Shown here: positions 58,780 to 64,000 of the stretch, piece after piece
Layout: every line of letters starts with the position of its first letter
Numbering within the stretch: the stretch's first letter is position 1
Assembly: GCA_026075535.2 (NCBI GenBank)
Contig: AP026543.1
Coordinates: 10,788,001-10,852,000, forward strand
Reading direction: 5' to 3'
Length of the DNA: 64,000 nt
From: Tricholoma matsutake
Taxonomy: Eukaryota; Basidiomycota; Agaricomycetes; Agaricales; Tricholomataceae
The notes under the pieces: model-generated
What the model saw: only the letters and a program-made list of their open reading frames with translations
What the model was told of the DNA's origin: nothing
Database searches by the model: none
Position numbers and translations under genes: made by a program

Positions 58780-61130
58780 CAGTGACTCTGATGAAGGATC
58801 TGACATCGAGGACGACGAGGAGATGGCGGCATTTCTTAAAGATATAGACCCTTCAGTTATTCTAACAAACCACAGCAGTGATGGAGGGCCTGAACCTGGA
58901 TCGCAAAATCGTATGTTTCAAGTATGGTGGCTATACAGAGGTTGATACCGATTATATTCAGGGAAAAGGAAGGTTAAATGCAAGAAGAAGGGAAAGTAGA
59001 GGACCTTTTCCGATGTAGAATCCGATGATGAAAGTGAGGTTGAGCCGGACATGGATTTGGACGGTGCATTGGAAGAAGTGATGGACAACAGGCAGGATCA
59101 TCATACTAACGCTGATAAATTTATTGGTGTTGTAATCACTACAAGACCACCAAAAGGTTGGTATGCATGTGGTAGATTACGTTAGAATCTCATTGTGTAC
59201 ATTCAGCTCGCAATGCTGACCATGGTAGCCTGGAAAACAGGACAAACAAGGTTCGGAGTAGCATGGATATCGATTACGCAGGTTCATGTAGTATAGTATG
59301 CTCTGGGGGCAAACTAACCTTGAGCAATTTTTCGGTAGATACAGCTGAAATCTTAGGTCATAACTCCAGTCCACATGGTCTGCTTTGGTTATCTCTGATA
59401 GAGAATCAACAGACTGACTCTTCAAAAGCATTGGCAGGTTCAAAGCCACCTCTCGCGGCCATTATGGAGGAATATCTACTAGACCTTCTTGGGTCCATTG
59501 AACATGTGTCTGGCAGCGATATAGCCAGGGCACTGAGTTACACGGACCTCGTAGACTCGGACTTTTATGTTGATATGAGAAGGAACGATGCTCCGTCGAT
59601 CGTGGCGAGGCTTCTCCATCAATTCAATCGACTTACTGGGTGTCAAACCACTATCGATTTCATGCTGCAGGTAGTCCGCCACTGCATTTTACTCCTGAAC
59701 CTTGTATTGTGGGAATGGTTGGAATGCGAAATCAAGGATTCATACCAAAACCATAGCCACTGGTTATGACCTCTATGCTTCCATGTACAGGGTTTACTCA
59801 ATTCTCAGCCACGAACATCCATGGAGCTTCATGTACACAACTTTATTACTGGTCTTTCCCCAGCGGTCCCTGTATATTGCCATAGTGCCTGCGTAAATTG
59901 TCGGTACGGCCTGGAAAGTTCACCAACAAGACTACAGGACGAGGTAACCCTGCTGGAAAAAATTCTCATTCAATGGTTTGACTTTCCTTCTGAGCCAAAT
60001 TTCCGTTTGCGGGCGCTCCTTGTTCGTGAGATTGTGGACTCCATAGGTTGCGATGCTTTGTTTCTTCCACCTATATGGCATATGGCAAATGGGGTTGTCA
60101 GTTTCGTGGGTTTTATTCAAGCATTCCCCAGTGTATCTACAACCTAACATATAACACTTACAGGATCCTGATTGGTTGTCTCACTATGGCACAGTGGAGG
60201 AAACTAATCCTCAGCGATGGTGGCTGGCATTCAAACAAGAAGACGAAACCCTGGAAGAAGCAATTTTGAGTGTCCAGGGTATCATCTGGCAAAAGGACAT
60301 ACCCCCCTTTGCAAAAGAAAGGTATGCATCAAGCTATATCCACAACGCATATGCTAACTACGCATCAGCCTGCGAAAAGCTCGCATTAGATTTCTCAAAC
60401 AGTCCATATCGATGACAGGATTACAAACCCCATCCTTTCTGGCAGCAGCGGACAACTTATCGAGCATCTATGCGGTCTTCACTCGGTGTGTCCCCCCCAC
60501 AAAGTTACAAGCCTGGGTTCTGGACAACTATGAAGACTATCAATCTGTAAGCACATCCAACAGGCTTTTCACGGCTAGAATGGAGGCTCTGACCGATCCT
60601 GCCTTGGAACTTGGTTGTGAAGTGGACCCTGATGGAAAGCTTGCTGAACTTGCCCAAGGCCAGTATTTTCATGGTGAGGACAACAAGGTTAGATATTGGG
60701 AACGAGCCATTAATTGCCTTGGAGGGGGTTACAAGTAAGCGCTGGAACAAATGGCGTAAGAAATGCTCACAAATTATATAACAGGTACATACCCACTTCT
60801 CCCACACGGTTCCAGGTCGGGGACATCGTCGAAGCAAAGTTATCGTTTCTTGCAGTACCTTTGAGAGGCGGAACTTTCAAAATGATGGTAGTTCTTCGAG
60901 ATCTAACCCTCCTAGATGGAAATTATACACATGTAAGCAATGTTACATTCACAACACAAACTGCACCAAACTACCCCAAGAAAGCAACAGCAGATCACGC
61001 TTTGTGCCAAGTCCAACCGGCCCCGGTCGCATCACTGAAAAGACGAACAGGTTACCAAGATGAACAGGAAGGTGAAGCTAGAACAAAGTTAAGTAGGATG
61101 GAATTGGACGTACAACAGAATGAGCAATGA
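58780..61130 (+). pseudogene. Unrecognised multi-exon gene remnant
   Basis: Function unknown. From about 58703 a second frame gives a basic, NLS-like start (PAKKRKMGKEQQKDKK), then an acidic stretch (DSDEGSDIEDDEE) suggestive of a nuclear protein. A repeat of the same design follows (KRKVKCKKKGK, stop TAG, then DVESDDESEVEPDMDLDG). Later blocks are EEYLLDLLGSIEHVSGSDIARALSY (59.46 kb), LLEKILIQWFDFPSEPNFRLRALLVREIVDSIG (59.95 kb), NPQRWWLAFKQEDETLEEAIL (60.2 kb), and FQVGDIVEAKLSFLAVPLRGG...FKMMVVLRDLTLLDGNY (60.8 kb), the last ending at 61130. Putative introns of ordinary size separate them. It lies directly downstream of the dioxygenase frame and on the same strand, so it could be a second gene of the block or the 3' part of a very long one. 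Confidence 0.45.
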
Positions 61131-61730
61131 AAATTCCCTCCTGTCTTGTTACATTAATCTCACCTATCCTGTCATATTCGAGGGTACTATTTTTGGCAGC
61201 CAGGATCGATGACGACATAGTGGGCAGATAGACTTGTTAGTTACCGGCAATGACATTCATGTCTTAGTTCCTGGTTAGTCAGCGTTAATTGGTGTTCTTG
61301 TTTAGTGAAGTTACATATTACCCACTCGACAAGACAAACAGAAGGAGTTTAACCCACAAGTTACTATTGCTCAATTCAAACACAGGTATTTCTTGAATGT
61401 CCAGGATATATAGGGACACCAGAATCATGCAACCTTAAGCCATAAAACTACTCATAAGTACTTGGAATTGCTTTGAGTGTTATGGCAGGAAAGAAGGTGG
61501 CCAAAACAAACAGGGACCAATACAGCCCATGCGGAATGGCAATTGCCAAAATAGGTATCAATTACATCACTTTTAGAAGACTTTCATGCTTACTTCAAGG
61601 AATTTGGATAGGAGGACCGACAGCATGTGGTAACCAATTTGAAACTATTATAACAAAGTCAAACTGGCTATTGATAAATAACAGGAATCAAAGTAACCAT
61701 AAGAGACTGACTAAGTGTAGCATAGCCATA

Positions 61731-62635
61731 TCAAATGAAATCATAAAGGAGATGCAGTCGCACCTTCGCGCCGGTTTTGGGTGCTGGGTCATCCATGCTG
61801 ATGTCGTGATGTCGTCCATGTTGCACTGCCGCAGCCGCAAGCACCATGATCATCGTTTCGTTGTCCACCATCCTGGTCATCCGTCGTAGCCCATCTCTAT
61901 TGTTCCATTCCCATTCCCAGTGGTCATCATCCTCCCATCCACTTGCGAGCAAGGGCACTTGATGGTCGCACAGAGTGGAGTGCCGGGGCTGGGTGTAGAG
62001 TGTTGTTACAGCATTAAGGCGACTGTTCAGTGCCAGAACAACGTCAAACAAGGTCCTGTAAAGAACATTGTTAGTAAACAACGGACAATGCCTCTGGCAT
62101 CATCCCTATATGCCCATGTGGAGGACTTACCCGTCTAACAAGACCCCACACACCCAAAATCTATATCGTTGATTCACCGGCAATTCTCCCAGGAATCGGA
62201 TGGTCCCCGCCATCTTGAAGTGTTGAGACTAACCTAATAAGATCTTTGTTGGTTATATCATATGTGGGCAGAGGCAAAACCTCAAACTTACCCGGTAGGA
62301 GTCGAGTTGTCCTTGTCATCTTGATGTGTTGAGACGGCGCCATCATGACGCCATACGCAGAGAACGTTTGGCTCCAAACATTATCACTAAAACAAAGTCA
62401 AAACTTAATTGCTGTCTCATATGGACCAAGTCGAGACCTTAGGCTTACCTGGTACCAAGTCTGAGATAGGCGTTGTAAGTCATGGTGGCATTGTGGGCAT
62501 TGAACTTGAAGTTGGCGATGTTGTATAGTGATGTGACTGAATGTGACGATTACCTTTTTGGTTCAAAATCTGCATGTCGGTAAAATCCACTGGGTTTGAA
62601 ATATGTAGTAGGCTGACTTCAAAATGTAAGCCCAT
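61731..62635 (-). pseudogene. Spliced unrecognised gene with duplicated exon segment
   Basis: From an ATG at 62635 (MGLHFEVSLLHISNPVDF...) the reading passes a 17-nt GT...AG piece, too short for an intron and so probably an indel. It continues SLYNIANFKFNAHNATMTYNAYLRLGT, crosses an intron (62387-62448) and reaches an exon ending 62292. That exon and the next (from 62228) share a segment: SQHIKMTRTTRLL and SQHFKMAGTIRFL, 106 bp apart. An intron at 62056-62130 leads to GTLFDVVLALNSRLNAVTTLYTQPRHSTLCDHQVPLLASGWE, ending at 61731. Only one copy of the duplicated segment can be used in frame. I recognise no family; no membrane segment or catalytic motif is obvious. Confidence 0.45.
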
Positions 62636-62727
62636 CTTCCACCAGAATTATAAACTCTGATTTTTGCCGAGGAGCCGCCTCACTTAAATTTTCACTTTGG
62701 ATTGCTGGATGTTCATGTTAAAAGAAT

Positions 62728-62735
62728 GAGTCCTC
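62728..62735. repeat. Direct repeat at right edge of the 19.4-kb insertion
   Basis: Second copy of GAGTCCTC; gypsy 2 gag resumes immediately after. Confidence 0.65.
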
Positions 62736-63256
62736 GTACCTCGGACTCGTAATGTGAAGGCCCAATAAATTTTTGCAGCCTCATTGACAAATTGATGCGA
62801 CTGGAGACTGATGTATAACTCACAGGAATTAAGGAATGCATGTCCCTGCGCATGTGCACCATTAAATTCAGTGGGGGGAGACGGTTTGATCTGGGCGCGC
62901 TCTTTAGTGGGTGCATTTGGCAGTACATCGTTGTTGGGTGTGCTTGGAGTCGCAATGGGGGCAATATTGGTTGTTGGGTTAGTCTGGAGGGTCCTGACAA
63001 AGTTTTCGATCATAGATTTAAGCGAATCAATTTGTGCACATATTCCGGAAACATCGCTTTCAAGCGCATCGAGGTGCTCTGATGCGTCCATGTCGCTAGG
63101 GGGCATGTTTGGCGAAAATGGCAGCGCAGTAAAGGCAAGACTGTCTGGAACGGTGTGTAGGGAGTCTGTGGAGCTTTGGGAAGTGTCGTCCACTCTGTAC
63201 CTGCCTATCTTGGGCAGTGCATTCACGATTTCGGGCCTTAGGGGAGAGTTTTCTAC
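62736..63256 (-). pseudogene. gypsy 2 gag, N-terminal part, and leader
   Basis: Minus-strand reading from an ATG at 63106: MPPSDMDASEHLDALESD, IDSLKSMIENFV, TKERAQIKPSPPTEFNG, LNSCELYISLQSHQFVNEAAKIYWAFT. This is the capsid-type Gag start of a chromovirus, complete here and damaged in gypsy 1. It is cut at 62735, and the rest of gag is at 43362 and below. The 150 bp between it and the LTR hold the primer-binding region (AGAGTTTTCT on +, 63245-63254). Confidence 0.75.
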
Positions 63257-63678
63257 TATAAGGGCAACCTCAGCCTCTAGCAAAGGGAAATCCGAAGTTA
63301 AAATTATACTACTTAGTACAGGGATGGGGGACGCACCTAGCAAAGGGAAATCCGAAGAGAAAACTCTAAGGATCCCTTTGCCGATGCCCAGTGTGAAGAC
63401 GACAAAAATCAAATAATAACCTAAAAATAGAAAAGGCGGAGATAGGCAGATCAAGGCCGCTGAATGACATCATACCAAGGGGTAGATGTCGGAAGGGGTG
63501 CTCCACCTCGAAATATAAAACTGTCAACATGCACAAACATGATAGAATGGGAAAATTAGTAATAAAATCCGGAAAAATCATAGAAAATGAAGAATAGAAG
63601 GAAATGAAGTGAGGAAAAATATAGAACAAATGTAAAAAATAGGAGAAACACACAGGGCACCCCCCTAGTCCCCTTACA
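63257..63678 (-). repeat. 5' LTR of gypsy 2 (subfamily A, 422 bp)
   Basis: Four bases shorter than all full-length copies because TATA is missing from CCCAG(TATA)TGTGAAG near 63390, exactly where the promoter box should be. The right flank GTTGC is the target duplication. Confidence 0.9.
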
Positions 63679-63683
63679 GTTGC

Positions 63684-63804
63684 AGTGCCCTCAATCGGGC
63701 AATCCAGTCCTTGGCCCGCATGAAGGTGCATCTTACACCATATTTTCCATCTTGCTATACATCTCGAGGAGCAGTTTCTACATTTTGGACCCTCGCCTGG
63801 TTTT
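63684..63804 (+). pseudogene. Tnp2/CACTA transposase, continuation after gypsy 2
   Basis: Directly after the GTTGC duplication the frame from 38207 continues: C-SALNRAIQSLARMKVHLTPYF. After a one-base shift it goes on as HLAIHLEEQFLHFGPSPGF, the conserved C-terminal block of the basidiomycete Tnp2-type proteins. It is interrupted again at 63804 by another gypsy LTR. Confidence 0.75.
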
Positions 63805-64000
63805 TATAAGGGCAACCTAAGCCTCTAGCAAAGGGAAATCCAAAGATAAAACTCTAAGGATCCCCTTGCTGATGCCCAGTATATGTGAAGATGACAAAAA
63901 TCAAATATAACCTAAAAATAGAAAAAGGCGGAGATAGGCGGATCAAGGCCGCCGAACGACATGATACCAAGGGGTATGTGTTGGAAGGGGTACTCCACCT
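63805..64000 (-). repeat. gypsy LTR (subfamily B), runs off the window
   Basis: Begins TATAAGGGCAACCTAAGCC. About 61 bp are missing precisely between the two internal direct repeats (CTAGCAAAGGGAAATCC), which in full-length copies are about 60 bp apart. The rest continues beyond 64000, so I cannot tell a solo LTR from a full element. Confidence 0.85.

Larger units (their letters stand above)
43371..62727. other. 19.36-kb multi-gene insertion in gypsy 2 gag
   Basis: Everything between the two GAGTCCTC copies: a Helitron (-), a small secreted-protein candidate (-), an Spt5-like pseudogene (-), a TET/JBP-like pseudogene with a solo LTR (+), an unrecognised pseudogene (+) and a spliced gene (-). 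The two ends (ACTTCAGG... on the left, ...GTTAAAAGAAT on the right) do not form an inverted repeat, so I cannot name an element type. It could be one large mobile unit or several nested events. Confidence 0.55.
38208..63678 (-). mobile_element. Ty3/gypsy chromovirus 2, split by a 19.4-kb insertion
   Basis: A minus-strand element inserted in the Tnp2 transposase. Its parts are 3' LTR 38208-38633, pol and gag to 43362, the foreign block 43371-62727, the first part of gag 62736-63106 with leader, and 5' LTR 63257-63678. Three facts join the halves: matching GTTGC duplication, LTRs of the same subfamily sharing private changes (GAAATGAAGTGAGGAAAA), and the transposase frame continuing across. Net length without the block is about 6.1 kb, like gypsy 1. 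Confidence 0.85.

Noticed and set aside
43324..62752. Reading the 19.4-kb insertion as a single Helitron placed between A and T
   Set aside because: The A/T junction can be aligned with gypsy 1, but neither end gives TC...CTRR. The GAGTCCTC direct repeat fits the break better.

Overview
The window looks like a repeat-dense stretch of a basidiomycete (probably Agaricomycete) nuclear genome. The evidence is short GT-AG introns (about 47-73 nt) in every gene I could reconstruct, a fungal aquaglyceroporin, and the mix of elements: chromodomain Ty3/gypsy, Ty1/copia, Helitron, and a Tnp2-type (CACTA) transposase. No translation, search or alignment program was run. All calls come from reading the sequence on both strands.

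Layout. 1-7.5 kb is gene-poor and holds one spliced coiled-coil gene (-). 7.5-12.8 kb has a tRNA-like SINE head and a truncated Helitron N-terminal fragment (-). 12,789-24,610 is a decayed Ty3/gypsy element (-) that received a young, intact Ty1/copia element (18,123-23,878, +; identical 305-bp LTRs, target duplication ATAAA, one 1621-codon ORF). 26,508-28,020 is an apparently intact eight-exon aquaglyceroporin gene (-), the best host gene here. 29.5-33.1 kb holds two non-autonomous DNA elements with terminal inverted repeats: one of 1.10 kb with an 8-bp duplication, and one of 2.25 kb with a 9-bp duplication carrying a RecQ-like helicase pseudogene. 34.2-38.2 kb has copia and Tnp2/CACTA transposase remnants.

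The right 25 kb is one nested structure. A second gypsy element starts at 38,208 inside the Tnp2 transposase and ends at 63,678. Its two LTRs are flanked by the same 5-bp duplication (GTTGC), and the transposase frame resumes at 63,684. Its gag gene is split by a 19.36-kb insertion (43,371-62,727) bordered by direct repeats GAGTCCTC. That insertion carries a Helitron whose helicase ORF continues into a ubiquitin-specific-protease-like domain, a possible small secreted protein gene, an Spt5-like KOW/NGN pseudogene, a TET/JBP-like 2-oxoglutarate/Fe(II) dioxygenase pseudogene split by a solo gypsy LTR, an unrecognised pseudogene, and a spliced unrecognised gene with a duplicated exon segment.

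Shared theme. Premature stops in the older genes and elements are repeatedly TGA where CGA (Arg) fits. Where two gypsy copies can be compared, one keeps the CpG. This points to methylation-linked CpG decay. The young copia element is CpG-rich and unaffected. A decayed homologue of the 5-methylcytosine oxidase family sits in the same block, so the repeats and the epigenetic machinery appear physically linked; that link is an inference.
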